DNA of 64,000 bases from Hybos culiciformis (Eukaryota > Arthropoda > Insecta > Diptera > Hybotidae), in contig OZ023273.1 of assembly GCA_964007475.1 (NCBI GenBank), positions 105,460,485-105,524,484 of the forward strand, given 5' to 3'. Each line of letters begins with the position of its first letter. The first letter of the stretch is position 1. Shown piece by piece: positions 49,001 through 63,800 of the stretch. A program made the translations under genes and the position numbers. Under the pieces are notes generated by a model that was given only the letters and a program-made list of their open reading frames with translations, did not search any database and was not told the origin of the DNA.

Positions 49001-49960
49001 ATTACTGTTTTATTTAGTTTATGTTCGAAGAGTTTACACAATACATTCTGTGAATAAAAATTTGTGTGTTGTTTTCCAAGAATTCGGTCTGTGGTTTGAG
49101 TTTCAATGAAAATTGAACTTGAAAAATATGTTGAGTTTCTGAAATTTATTCAGATTTAGACCAAGGTATCTTAAAAGTAAATTATCTTAAATCGACCCAA
49201 TATTTTATTTAAGAGATACTGTTCGTAGGTAGATACATAAACATATATAAATATGTATATTTATTTTTTTTTCAAAGTTCCACACATGTGATTTTTTAAA
49301 TTTTTAAGTGAAATAATTTTATTCCACTGAGAGGCAAAACAAATTTTGTTTTTTTTTTTTTTAAATTTGTACTTATATTTATGCAACATATTTTTATCTT
49401 ATTTTTTTTTTTTTTGCAAAAGAAAATTATCCTCTATTTTAAAAATTCTATATACACTTCAACTTGATTTACGACTTCAATTAATATTGCGTGGCGTGGA
49501 AAGAGAGTTTTTTTTTTTCGTAATGATAAGAAAATATATGATATTACATATTATATACAAAAAAAAAAAAAAGAAAGAAAATAAATAATAAAAAAATCTT
49601 CAGCAATCTTATTCAATATAAAATGAAGCGTATCATATATTCAAAAAAAAAAAAAAAATTATTCTCATAATTGGAAAAGTTTAAATCTGAGTAAAGCTGA
49701 TGTTATCATTATAATAATTTAATTTAATAGAAAAATCACGATATGACTTTATCTTAAGCTCAAGAACGTTAAAAATGTATTCGCAGTAACTTCTTAAAGA
49801 ATTTCCATGCGCGTACAATAAGAAATAGTTAAAATTTATTACTAATTTTTTAAATTTCAAAAGTTACTTTATGGCTAATAAATTCTTAAACATGTACATT
49901 CCATACTAAAATCTATAAGTAATTTAATTTCTATTTAATTATTTTAGCGTAACTTATATA

Positions 49961-50012
49961 AATTCTGTAGAATTATAATTCTATATTAAATTATAATTCT
50001 GTAGAATTATAA
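49961..50012. repeat. Duplicated palindrome ATTCTGTAGAAT
   Basis: AATTCTGTAGAATTATAA occurs at about 49961 and again at about 49995, in the same orientation. Each copy is itself a near-palindrome, so the segment can fold in several ways. Confidence 0.75.
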
Positions 50013-51935
50013 ATATTTTGGTAGAACTTCACAAAAAACTTTAATTTTTATATGGAAGAAACTGCTTTAAACATAAAATGAAGCATGTTTTGCGTACGAA
50101 TGATGTTTCACCCTAAAGTGGAGGCAGCATATTTAACTTGTTGAAAAAGTTTTGAATTGTTTTGTCTTGGTATCAAGCTCAGGATATCAGGATGATTCAA
50201 TTGATATCTATACTCTTATTGATAAATTAGAGTAAAAATAGTTTTTAATCATGTTTGACGGGTAAATTGATTACTTTAAATATAATTCATAAAAATCATT
50301 AAGCACCGCTTATTTTTCCTTATTTCAATTTTCGAAGATGTCTAGCTTTAAGACTATAAAAATAAAAATCCGCGTTACTTGCGTACACTCATTTATAAAA
50401 AAAAATAACACAGAATTCATAAGACATTAATAGTTTTAAACTTTCGAGGTGGCAGTGTTTCATAAAAAAATCAAAAATTAAAACGTTTGGCTTCCGAATC
50501 AGTCAGTGAGTGACAGATCAAGCCAATTTTATATAATAATTCATGAAATTGTTTAACATTTTAATTTTTATGTTTAAACTGAATGATCTTTCTTAATTAG
50601 AAATTAATTTAAACTTTGTTTACTGTTTACAAATTAAAAATTAAAGTCTAATCGCTTAAATTTTATGAACAAAAGTTTATTATTTTTGTTAATCTTACAA
50701 TTCATCTATTAACTATTAAGGTGAATAATAATGACATAAAAAATCTATTAACTTTCACAACAATAAGTCTTTTGTGCACTAAAATGTCAAAAAATAAAAT
50801 AAAACAAAAATAAATTTTCTTTTTTTTTTTTTACTATATCAGCAATCTAAACTAAAATTAAGTGCTGGCTGCAATCCAACGCCCAAAATCAACAAATTTT
50901 AAGCTTTTAAATTTTTTTTTTGCTTTCTGTTTGTATTGTCTTTACAGACAATAAAAATATATAAAAAAAAAAAAATAAAATAATTGCTGTTCAGGAAAAA
51001 TCAAATGGAAAATTTTGATTATTAAAAAATATGAATTTCATGAATATTTTTTAGAGAGGAAATAATCTTTTGTTTAAATAAATTTTTATTATTTTTTTTT
51101 CACTATTTTCAGTCATAGAAATTTAAAATCACAATAGGAAAATTTTCATATTCGAGATTACACCTTCTCTAATTACTTTATGTACCGTTATAATGCCTAT
51201 TGTCTATTTTGTTTTTTTTTTTAACTTGAAAACAATTACAGTCTTCACTTCATCGAAAAGAAAAAATTAAAAAAAAAAAAAAAATGAGAGTAATTACTGA
51301 CTGCAATGAAAATTCAATCTCAATTGAAAATTTTTTTTTGCTGTTCTATTTTTGGCTTTTGTTGTTTTTATTAAAATGAAAGGATAATTTTAATAAATTT
51401 TGAAAACTGCCTTAATTTTTTCATATTTTTCACTTTTTTTTTGTTAACTGATTAAAGAAAATTTTCCCTCAATGAAAGAAGAAAAAAGAAAATTCTTGGC
51501 AAAAAAGTTCAATTTATTTCCTTTTTTCTAGTTAACCCAATTGTTCAATATTCACAATTTTAAGGTATATAGACTATAGAGTTTATTTGAAGAATGAAAT
51601 TGTTCGTAAATTGAGATCACATCAATTTTGTTTATTGACAATAATTTTTGTGAAAATTTCAATAGCATTAGACACACATTGGTACATAACTATAGGTGGT
51701 TAAAAGAAATCAAGAAAGTAAAATATGTAATAATAAAAAAATATGTTTTTATATAAAATTTTTCATAGTTTTTAGGATTTTTAAACCAATATTTTGGGGA
51801 AAACATTATTTTTGGGAATTTTAAAAATTTTTTAAATTTCAAAGTTGCATGAAGAAAAAAGTTTACAACAACTACTATTAATGAAAAGCTTTATAAGAAA
51901 ACTTACAAAGATAAAACTATTACCTAACTAATTTG

Positions 51936-52062
51936 TCGGCCGTCATGGTGTAATGGTATTGCCCTTATCCTACGGCGTGTTCGGTCGTGGGTTCCATTCC
52001 CACCTCGGAATTTTTGTTAATTTTTCAATTTGTCTCACTTGAATTAAGTGTTTGTGTTGTTT
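51936..52062 (+). mobile_element. tRNA-derived SINE, copy 2
   Basis: TGGTGTAATGG matches the Pol III A-box consensus exactly. Farther on, GTGGG and CCCAC form a 5-bp T-arm around TTCCATT. The sequence TATTGCC-TTATCCTACGGC and the downstream body (TTTGTCTCACTTGAATTAAG, then TGTTGTTTT) match the copy at 21644-21777, with about 80-85% identity by eye. The extent beyond the tRNA and the two separate loci indicate a SINE rather than a tRNA gene. Confidence 0.75.
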
Positions 52063-55000
52063 TCAAAATTGTGAAATAAAGAAGTTATTAAATTATATAT
52101 CAAAAATTTGAACTTAATGACTTATAATAACTAAATATGCGATTTCTAGCGAAATCCTCGTTCAAAAATTTAATACCACAGAATTTGTGGAAGAGAACTT
52201 CCTTACGATGGACAAAAACCTATAGAAAAGAAAAACTAAACTTAAAATAAAAAAACACAACAATTTAAGTTAAATTTAACTTGAATATAATATTATTATG
52301 AATATTCTGATTTTAGTGTGAATATTAAAATTTTTCATTGTTAGCAAAATTTTCTTTTTGTTAGAAATGAATAAGTTTTATATATTTTAGTATCCCTGAA
52401 AAAAAGAAAATACATTCATATTTAATATGTATATTATTATTATTCATTTTGGTTATTTATCAAGAAAAAAAATTAAATAACAGTAATTCGAGAAAGAAAA
52501 ATTATATGAAAATTGAAAAATAAAATAAAAAAAAATAATAATGAAAACAATTTTTTCCACAATATTTTCCTCTTTTTTTTCCTCTTCTTTTTTTTTCCTT
52601 TTTTCTCTGTTCTTTAGTTCTATATAATGTAAATTTTCGTTCTAGACAATCTGTCGATTACAATGACAACATAATATTATTTTATTTTTATTATTTTGGT
52701 TTTTCTTTTTTATTTTCTGTATATTCTTAAGTTATTTAATGTATATATAGTAATATTCTAAGAAAAAAAAAAAAAAAATAATTAAAGAAATTTTTTATTT
52801 GTAGTTTTTGACGCACTAAAAAAGAAAATCAATAGTAGAAGAAAAACGATTTATATATTATGTGTCTTGTGCTTTATTGTTTCATTCATTAACATTATAA
52901 ATTTTCCTGTTTATTTGTATGTCAAAATTGAAACCATAAGCAGTTCGATAAAAGAATTAATTATGGTTTCAAACAAGACATTATGTATATACACGTAAAT
53001 TAAAAATAATTTTTAATTAAAATTAATATGAAAATAATAATTGAAAGTATATGATGTGCTGTTTATTGGAATGTACGAGTTAAATATGCATATCGTACTT
53101 ATTTTCTTAATCTCCACGATAAGCTTGACTTTAACAGAATTTCATGTTTTTTGATTATTATTCATTTAACTTGTAATTAAATACCAACTATACATAATGT
53201 ATAATGCTTTAGTAATTGATGTTTGATATTTAATATAGCAATTGATATTTGATTGACATTTAATATGACCCCATTCAAATACCTATTGGGTCTAATATAC
53301 TAGCAACTTTTTTTTAATTCTAAAATAAAGATCAATATAACGAGATAAAATTAACTTCCCTTCTATTTAGATTTCGTTAAGAGAGAAGACTTTTAACTAT
53401 ATTAACAACATAATAAATAATTAAATTTTATTCTGTTTTATCTACATAATACAAAAATAAAATAAGTTTTTAAATGAAATAGTCAAATATTTTACTTCCT
53501 CTTTTATTTAAAAAGGAATATCTACATGACAATTTTTTTTCCCATATTACGGCTTCAAATTATGGAAAAAAAATAAAATATTGTTGATTCATCAGAAAAT
53601 TCCAAAAAATAAAAGAATAATAAATAATCTTCATATATGAAGCAGAAAAATAAATGAAAAATTGTGACCTAGTTATTTTTAATAATTTTTTGTTTTTTTT
53701 TTGGGAATTTTTCACATCAAAAATTTTTGTAAATAAGTAGCTTGATTTTAGAATAATTTTATTTTATGAATTTTCTTGTAATATACGTAATAGACATACA
53801 TATATAAATTTATGTATATAATATGAATATTTATAATTATGAAATTTGAGGAAAAATATAAAATTAATGTTGTATGTTTTATATATTATATTGTATTATT
53901 GACAAATTTGTTATTAGTATTATTATTGAATGAGAAATCCACACGCCATTCTTTAATTATTTTAGAAATCCGTAAGCAGAATTTATGATTTCGAAAATTT
54001 TCTTAATTTTAAATATTAATCAATAATTATAAAAAAGCGAAAAAAAAATTAGAATAAAATTAGAAAAAAATTAGAACTGAGGGTATTTATTATAAACAAA
54101 TTATTTAATTACTACGTTGGTGATATAATTTTAAATTTTCTTCACTATAAATTAAAAACTTTTTGAAACTTAGTTAAGCCTTTCGAAACTAAATATTAAT
54201 TTTGTGCTTAAAATTTTAATGCAACCATGGTTCTATTCATTTGAAGTTATAAACCCTTGGACACAGCGCGTATCTCTTAAAACGTCCACAGAGAATTAAT
54301 TTACCAATAACGAAATTTACTGGAATCAAATAATGAATCAAATTTGAAATCAAACTATTCGTGGCAAAAAAGTAATGCAATAATACTAGTCATACAGATA
54401 CATGCATACTCAGTTGTGAATATGTTGTGACATTTTATAAATTTTATATATAAATTAATTTTCTTATTTTTTATATCTGTATATTATACTTCAAAACGTT
54501 GATATTTCAATATATATAGTCGGTATATAGTATTCTCTGCTGGTGTTTTTGTTAACCTAAATGATTGAATAAAATAAAATTCTCTAACATCAAATTAAAC
54601 ATAAAACAAAAAAAATTCGTGCATATTTTATCAAATTAAATTATTTTGTAATTGACGATAACACCTCCTTTTTATGTACAAAAAAAAAAGGAATATAAAA
54701 TATCTTGTCAATTTAATTTGAAATCCAAAAATTGTCAGTCAAATTTAGAATTATGTATCGCCTTTTTGATCCTATATATGTATATATTTTTTTTTTTTAT
54801 ATTGAGCAAACAGGACAAATTTGATTTTCATTTCATGCAAATGTCACAATTTTGATGAAAATAGAATGTTGTTTAGAAGTTTTCATATGACATGTACAAT
54901 TATATATTATGTTATGTACTAGTAACGTAATATTTAATATATAATAATGCTTGAGTTTTTATTTAATAAATTCGATTAGGATTGTAACTTTATATATCTG

Positions 55001-58000
55001 TTCAAGTTATGTCTCCAACAAAATGATATCAAAAAAATGTGGAATTTATTATTTTCATTGTGTCTTTGCTTTAGTAGGGATTTATAAGAATGAGATTACA
55101 TTGAAATAAGATATTATACACATAAGATCCAATTAAAATTACATTGCATTTTAACACTAAAGGTTTAAAGCAAATCTATGTGAATGAGGTGAAGCTGCGT
55201 ATAATAACAGTTCCAATAATTCAATTACAATCATTAACTTATCATCATCATTATCTTATGACCAAACAGTTATGAATTTCTGCTTAATTAATTTGCAATC
55301 CATATTGTTACTATGTATTTGCATTTTCTTAAAAAACTAACTTTTAGTTGTTTACAATAAAATAAAACTAACAACTATGTCATCCAATTATATCATCATA
55401 ACAGATATTTTATATTTTCACCAGAAATTTGTAAACATTTTTTTTTTGGCACTATAAAATTTATTCGCGAATTTCCTAAAGTAGATATAAAATCAATTTG
55501 CATAAATTTATCTGTTTGAAGTAAAAATTTAATCCTAATTGGACTAAAAACCATTTTAGTGAAATTTTATTTTTTGATGTTTCATCAGAATTGAAAAATA
55601 AAGTGAGTAAACAACGTATAAATTGTAATTTCTGCCAAAAGTTTCAGAAAATAAATTTTCGTTTTTTTGTTAAACGAAAAGTTGTATATTTATGTTCATA
55701 ACATATATTTTTCATAGCTTCGTGTATAAATGATGATTTTTAGCGTTATATTTTCTTAAGAAAATCTTAGTGAATATTACAACACCTTAAACTTTTTATA
55801 ATTTACAGTATTCGGAAGTTGATTTCGAAAAGTTAAAAAAAGGTTCATTTTTAAGCGCGTATTAAAGGTCTTTCGATTTTTTTAACGAAAATTTAATTAT
55901 TGAAAAATGAAAAAACCAATAAGAAATATAATTAGATATTTCATTTTGACAGAATCTCGTAAGTAAAAAATGTTGAAAACATTTGATATGACACATTATT
56001 ACCACTTTTGTGCTTCAGAAGACAGTTAGTTGGTTTAATTCAATAAAATTGTCAGCGACGTTAATCAAAAAATTGTTACCAAAACCATATTTTAAGTATA
56101 ATATCGTTTTATTATTATTAACAATGATATAACCGACGGAATACTTACATAAGATCATTAGATTGACGATTTATATATAAATAAATATTGCCTATATACA
56201 TCATCCTTTCAAATGTAACAAAATATCAGTCTTATTATTTAATTTTTATTATAATAGTAAACTAGAAAATTCAAAATAAACAAAAATATTATGTAAATAT
56301 ACTATTTTAAGATTTCACTAACGTTTTTAATTACTTTTTCATTACAATTTTACTTATGTACATACAAGTTATTCTAAGTATATATATGTACATAATAATA
56401 CCAGCTTTTCTTAATTTATGTAATTTTTAACTTAATAATTATTTATATATGTATGACAGTTTGTACTTTGCTGAATGTACAATATATACACACATTTTCA
56501 TCACCTCTACTATTACTACATAATATTTTCTTTCCTATATTTATCTTCTCTGTATCATCATCGACGACGACGAGAAAAAAAAGCACCCTTTTAAGAATTT
56601 AAGATCCGCAACTGTACAAAGTTATCCTTTAAACTTAAAAGTAAACATTTTAAAATTCCTTAATGAATTCATCATGTTCTTTACCATCTTAAGTGGAATA
56701 AAACACATTTTACTTGAAATAAAATCAACTCTACAGATTTTATTATGAAAATTTAAAGTATGATGTACTACTGTAGATATACATAAATGTATGTTTGTGC
56801 ATAAGAAAAAAAAAATAAAATAAAATAAAAGAATAAATATACAAGGCATACCTAATAAAGAAAATAAAATATTGAAATTAATTTATTTTGGAATTGTTAT
56901 ATAAGCCTTTAATGGTTGTCATCGGGAGTTCATAATGGAATACATACAAACTAAGATTTGATAAAACACGATTGTATTCTTGATTTTTCTTTCTTTTTTC
57001 TCTTTAAGATACCTAATTGTGAGATTGGGAATATTTTACTTTTTGGAAAATGTATCGAAATGATTTTGGTTGCGTAGTTTATATGTAAGTATTTATAATA
57101 TGTTAGCAATAAAATCAACTGATGGAACATATACAGTTCTAATTTCAGAATTACTTTTAAGCTCAAAGTTATAATTGAGAAGAAAAATAAAATATAAATT
57201 AGAAATATGATACAATTCTGATTTCTAATGTGAAAATATTATATATAGCATATAATCGAATGGAGTCTTTGGTAACAATTAGCCAACCACATATATTGGA
57301 GCATAAAGCCTTCATATTATTTACACACTATCAGAATATTATTAAAATGAAAGTATGTACACTCGAAATCGAAAACCAACATAATGTCGTTTAAAATTAA
57401 TTTATTTGAATTTATTATACTTAAAATAAAATAAAAAAAAAATTATTTTGCTTTTCAAACTTTTTCCTGCTGCCTTAAAATTAGGAATGAAAATCAATAC
57501 GTGGAAGAAATGAAATTTTCATTCTTTTTGTTAAATTTTCTGAACAAAATTTTAGAACATTTTTCATCACTCCATCATATCGTAGAGCTTTATGTAAACA
57601 CTTCAAGGAGAAATAAAATTCAAACAAAAAGTTTTTCAAAAGCATAAAATTTCTGTAATTTTGTGTAAGTTGTTATTTATAAGAAATATGTATATATATA
57701 TCTACATTCTTTTTTACGCTATCTGCTTTAAAGTGTGTTTGCATTGTAAATTGATATTACAGAAAAAAAAAAAAAAGCATATGTAAATTTAAATTTGTTT
57801 AATTCTGAAAATGAATAGACGAAAGTTTCATGATAAAAAAAAATATTTTTTTTTTTTTATCTTCTTTGATAGTTTTCCCAGATACGAAAATATCTTAGAT
57901 TACAAAAATATTTTCATAAAAGTCTTAGAATTTTATATATTTAAAAAAGAACATTTTTTTTTTTACTTCATCCTGGCATGTGGCGAATTTATGTTGTATT

Positions 58001-60575
58001 TTTTTTGTTAATTTATTTTTACAAGTAAATAAATATCTTACACTATCTAAATTTTGTAAGTTTTTGTTTAAGTTCGCTGTTTCTTATATTGACAAATAAA
58101 TTTGCCAACTTAAATTATATAAATTATTAAACGTGTTATTTACTGGATGTTATGTTTCTGACATATTTCTGACAGTTATTGACATAATTTTCCGTGGTAC
58201 AAGATATCGAGATCAATACTTCAGAGGTCTGTACTTGAAATAAACTTTTTCGCCTTTCATGTAGAATTTTTTGAACAAACGTATGATTTTATTTTTTGCA
58301 AATTTGCAAAATACTTTTAAATAACGAACGAGAACATTTAAGCTCATAGAGAGCTTAGTGCGCATTGGCAATCTTCGAAATTTAAATCAAAAATCATCAG
58401 ATTGATGTTTGATGCCACAAAATATTGAATCTATTTCACTTAAAAGAATTTATAAGAATTAAAATGACTCTATTTCTTAACTTAACTATGAATTTGTAAA
58501 GCAAACAAGTTTCCGTGAACCGTATTTTTTTTTTTTATTAATTCAAAATAGATATATGTATTTATTTAATTTTTTAGAAAGAGATATCACGTTAATTTTA
58601 TATATTTTAATAAAACATATAAAAGTATATAAACAAAAATTTTAGAAAAAAAAGGGGATTGATTGTCAAAATTTCTAATTTAAGAAGCTTTGTAAGTGGC
58701 ACGTTTAGAATTTTTTTCATAAGGAAAAAATTAAAAATAAATAAATAATAATTTCACATATTTTTGTCTATGTTGTTTTTCTTTATTTTTGGATTTTTCA
58801 GCCAAGAAATTTTTTTTTTTTGTCCTTTTTGTGATGCAAGGAAATTTGTTTTTTTCTTCATTTCTTACAAAAATTAAAAAAAAACCCTAAACGTATATGT
58901 TCTTAAAAATAATTTTTTGGCGGTATTTTAACTAAATTAGACTTATTTTTGTTTTTATTATTTTTTTTTTTAACAATAATAAAATAATAAAAATTTTAAT
59001 ATGTATTTTCTTTAAAAATGGAAAAAAAGATACTTATTTTTATGTTTTTATTATTTTATTGTTTTACAATATATTTTTATGAAAATTACCCCTTAAAGAT
59101 AATAATAAAAGATATACATAAAAAAAAACAGAATTTCTTCAAATTTTTAATTTATTAAAATGCAAAAAAAAAATACTTTTGAAATATTTTAAATTAAGTT
59201 ACAAAAATTAAAAATTAAAAAAAAAAAATTACTGCGTTCTCTTTTATCTTTTTTTATTATTCAGTCGCGTCTTAAATATTTTTTTTGATTGCAATTTTTT
59301 TTGAAAACAAAATTTATTCCAACATAAGTCAGGTAAATTTTTGTTTTTAATTAATATACATAGTTTCGCAACTCATAAATAAAAATTAAAATAAAGATTA
59401 TAAACCCTTTCGTTTCGCTGTTGTATTATCTCTAAAAGTATGATTTCGTAACATATTAATATTAATTTTCGGTCACACCTTGTATTGCGGGAACATATAA
59501 TATAGCTGTGGTGGTGCAGTTTGTATAAGATTATGTACTTGAGATTTGTGTAGAGATTTGTGTAAAGTTAAAAGTTTTAAGTTAAAAATTTTCCATATGC
59601 TGTCAAAACAAAAATGTAATAGTGATGTTAATAAGAAATATAATGTGGTGAAAACTACACCTAGATTCGCACAAGATAGTCAGAAATATTGTTATCCAAA
59701 ATTCGAAGTGGCAGTATGAAGTTTTACCGACGAAGAAACGAAATTAATGTAAATAATGATAGAGTTATCAAAATGTACTGCTGTACTTTAGACAATTTGG
59801 AAAATCAAGCAATTTACTATTAAATATATAAATTTAAAATTTGTAAAAATAAGCTTTAATGTAAATAAATTAAAATTCTTCTCAAAAACAATATAACAAA
59901 AATAAACAATATCAAAATTGATCCAATCAAATTTATTAAAATAATATGTTTTTATAATACACATAATATGTATATCAATAAAAATAAACAAAAAAAAAAC
60001 ATTTTTGCACAAAAAAAAAAGAATATTTTATTAATTTTATTCAAAACACAAATATATGGCTTAATTTTACTTAATAAAAATTTCATAATTAAAATTTCTA
60101 TACTGAAGAAAATTTTCGGCGAACATAAAACAAAAACCAAAATTCTAGATAAAAAGAAATTACAACAATTTAAAAACATAATATTTCAAAAAAAAAAAAA
60201 AAAAAAGGAAATGAAAACGAAAGGACATGGGTGTAAACAAATTTTTCTTTTCAAAAAGGAAAAAACCCTGAAAAAGTATTTATTTTGATATTTCAATTTT
60301 CTGCTCTAAAGGGATCCGTTTAGAGAAGGGAATTAGTAGTCCCTAAGATTACCAATAAAGTGAAATCTGTTAAAAAAAACTTCATTAGAGTTGTATTTTA
60401 TTTAATTTTTAAATTTGAATATTATTAATTTTTCTATTTCTAAAAACCGAGTTATATTAAAAAAAATAGTGAACACTTTCAATCATGGTGGAAATATTTA
60501 AATATACGTTTCAGTTTAAATTAAACATTTTTTAAAATTGGTCTGATATTTTCTTTATAATATAAATATTTATTT
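52063..60575. other. AT-rich non-coding stretch
   Basis: No gene is supported. The frames at 54652-54855, 56622-56849, 56951-57166, 57811-58011, 59788-60012, 59952-60179 and 59968-60288 are low-complexity, and several overlap on opposite strands. A GAC triplet tract lies at about 56562-56573. ATTGATATTTGATT-type words recur at 53215-53270. Confidence 0.6.
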
Positions 60576-60890
60576 TGAAAAATACAGAATTTCTTCACGA
60601 AATTGCGAAATTCAGAATTTTGACATTAAAGTTTAATCAAATGATGAATGTTTAGTGTAAATTTCAGTCTGCAATTATATATCACAAATTTTGAAATCGT
60701 TAATTATGTATTGAAATTCTGTATTTTCAATATTCTGTCAGAATTTAGTATTTTTAAAATCTATTATATCCAGATTTCATAAAGACTTCGAAAATACCTA
60801 ATTTTGTCATACAGAATATCAAAATACATAATTGGTTTTAAAAATACAAAATTTTAACATACAGAATTTTGAAATACAGAATATTCTTTG
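60576..60890. mobile_element. Probable word-built foldback relic (ATACAGAAT words)
   Basis: AATACAGAAT, TACAGAATTTTGAAAT and related words occur at 60582, 60809, 60860 and 60872, and in inverse orientation at 60709-60738 (GAAATTCTGTATTTTC, then AATATTCTGT). The inverse block pairs with the cluster at 60856-60885. The style matches the word-built elements elsewhere in the window, but termini and a target duplication were not found. Confidence 0.4.
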
Positions 60891-63800
60891 TGTGAATGAA
60901 TTTGTTTTTAAAGTTATGTATAAACTTTTTAGACGTTGTTAGAATGTCAGTTTGCCAATTTGCTTAGAGAAAGCCAATTTGCTTAGAGATAACTAAGATT
61001 TTCTTTTATATAATTTAATTATTGTAGAATTTTTTTAATTTTTATTTTAACAGATTTCAGTACGTAAATATTATGTATATATACTTTTTGTTGTGCTTCT
61101 AATTTATTATTGTGTTAAAAGGTTTCGCAAATATTTTTGTTTTGATATTTTTTGTACACAAATTGATTATGAAAATAAATTGGTTGGTATATAAATGTAT
61201 ACGTTTATTTTGTTTTGGACCCTTTAACATTTTTTTTTTTATTTTGGATATATCATTATGTTGCCTTTTTTCGCTTCTTTTTTTTTTTTTTTTTTGCGAA
61301 ATAAACTCATGAATCTGAAAACAAAAGGATAATATGTATAATGTAAATGAAAATATAATTATGTAGTAAGTATAAGTAATACAAAACTTACCCAGGAAAA
61401 TTAAGTAAAAATGTATCAATATTTATAATATCTGAAATAGAAAAAAAAAAACAAAGAAAAAATTAGGTGATTAGTTAATATTATTTCCCAAAAGCTTTAT
61501 GGTTTATTTATATAGAAAATTAGAATGTCACATTGACTTAACATTGTTAGATGATATTGTTGAAAAGTTAGTCTAACGTTGTTTATTGTTTTTTTTGTTG
61601 TCCTATTTTTTTCAAAAAAATAATTTGAAAAAACAGTGTCGATTGTAATTCATAATTTCGCTTTAAAATGAAATCTGGATTTTGCCATTGAATAATAATA
61701 TTTATAAGAGGTATGCAGGATTCATACAAATAAATTTCGGAATGTTTTTTTCAATTAACTCAGTAATTATGACAATATTATCAATGTACAATGTAAAGAA
61801 AACAGTGTATCACTTCGTAAAAGTGCCTTCAAACAAGTATATTTTATTGAATATATTTTTTATCTATTTTATTATTAAGCTTGTCATTATTTATATTGAA
61901 GGAAAACACATAAATATTATGTTCTTTATATAGGTCAGATTTCTAAGTCGTTCTAAAAACCTTACAGATTTTCATTAAAATAAAAATTTCATTACATCTT
62001 TATACATCATTAAATTTTTAAATCAAATTTTAATTGATAACTTTAACATCACATTTCCTTCTTGTTGAATGTATGAATATAACTTCTCATATATGGTTGA
62101 ATTATTTTAATGTTTTTAATTATGCCCTTTAATATTTATTCTAAAATTTAATTAAAATATTATTATGGTTATTTAGTTTGCTAGCTTTTCGTATTATGCA
62201 CGAGTAATTATTATCTAAATTTATACATTTCTTTTTTTTTTATCTTAATCCTTTCCGCGTAAAATACATGTGTATAATTACAATATTTATGTATGTCAAA
62301 ATGAGAAAATTTTATTTTCCAACATTATTATCTTTATATTTCTTGTTTTTGTTTTTTTTTTCATGTTGGCTACAGAAATGAGAACTTAATAACGAAGTTA
62401 AAATAAAAAATAAAAAATTATGATTACATGAAAAATTATTTTCACCTTTCTCTTTCGTGCACAGTTTAATTTATTTGCCATCATGAATTTGTGCATATTT
62501 TTTTTACATTTTATCAAAATGTTTAAATATAAAAGTTTTTTTTTTTGCCATGGAAATGCATGAAAATATGGTTACTGGCGATGGCGACATTTCATTATCT
62601 TAAATTTGAATTTATACAGTTTACATAATAAAACTTTTATGAAATAGTGAGCTATGATGATGAGAGAAGTTTTTCACTTTTTATTTGAAAATAAGAATTT
62701 TTTTGTTTTTAACTAAATTATGGCATTAATGTAAATACAAATTACAATTTAAAAAAAAATGTTGGAATACAAATAAAATTAACTTTTTTTGAATTTCTAC
62801 TTGAACTTTTACCAAAATTATTTTTCTAGAATCTAGATTAATGATATGAGTTCCAAATTATTCGTTTACCTTGTTTTTGTGTTAGAATTACGAAAAAATT
62901 GGAATTATATTTGAGAATTTTTAAATCTGATCTAATCGTTTTAAGTTGTATTTAAAAATGAATTAAAACACCAGGGGTGTAATTATGTAACTTTGTCATC
63001 TTTGTGACAATTGACAATTTCAAATACGATCATTTTCTATGGACAATGAAAAATTTGCTTCAGGTATCTAATCATCATCGTCATTTGTAAATAAGTATTA
63101 TTAAAAATCAATTTATATTTTAAAAAGCTAACTTAGTTTGTAAAGAAAACCATGATTTATAAAATTTGTATAGGAAAAGAAATATGTATATACCTACTTT
63201 TTTAAATTTTGTAGTCAAATTGTCTAGAAAAAATATTCGCTTCTTATAACTTGAATTATCGCGAATTTTCCATCAAAATAAAACGACAGCTGTTGTCAAT
63301 TAAATTTCATTCATTTTCAATTTAAAGAAACCCTGTGACAGAGATATGTTTTGTTTATAGCCTATTTCCATTTTATGACAATTGTTGATTGTTTCTAATG
63401 TGATTCTTATGTGATTACACTCGAGGAAACAAATAAGAATAGAGAAAACTACTAACGAGACTTTCATTTAATAAATCCTCTGAACATTTCAAGAATCTAT
63501 ATATCTATATAAATTACTTCGATAATATACACTTTACTTTTTTAATATTATTTTTTATGAATGTTTTTTTTTTATTTTAATGTTATATTATATAATATTA
63601 AAATGTTATCGCAGAGAAAATTACATTCATATTCATTAAAAATATAGATACGTAAAAAAAAAAAAGGGTTTCATTCAAAAGTGTTACTTGATTTATTTTA
63701 TGTAATCTTTAGAATTCATGTTATTAAATTGCTGCAAATAAAAAATTATTTTTATTATTAATACAAAAAGTTTAAATTAATCACATAAAAAATATAAAAA

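Larger units (their letters stand above)
43686..51935. other. AT-rich non-coding stretch with minor features
   Basis: No gene is supported; the frames at 44913-45101, 48252-48440, 48897-49109 and 49346-49588 match nothing recognised. It contains the GC-elevated patch at 45944-46039 and the small palindrome at 49961-50012 (both listed). Otherwise it is A/T homopolymers. Confidence 0.6.

Noticed and set aside
59788..60288. Three overlapping frames of 74-106 codons on both strands
   Set aside because: They consist almost wholly of Lys/Phe/Ile/Leu from A and T runs.
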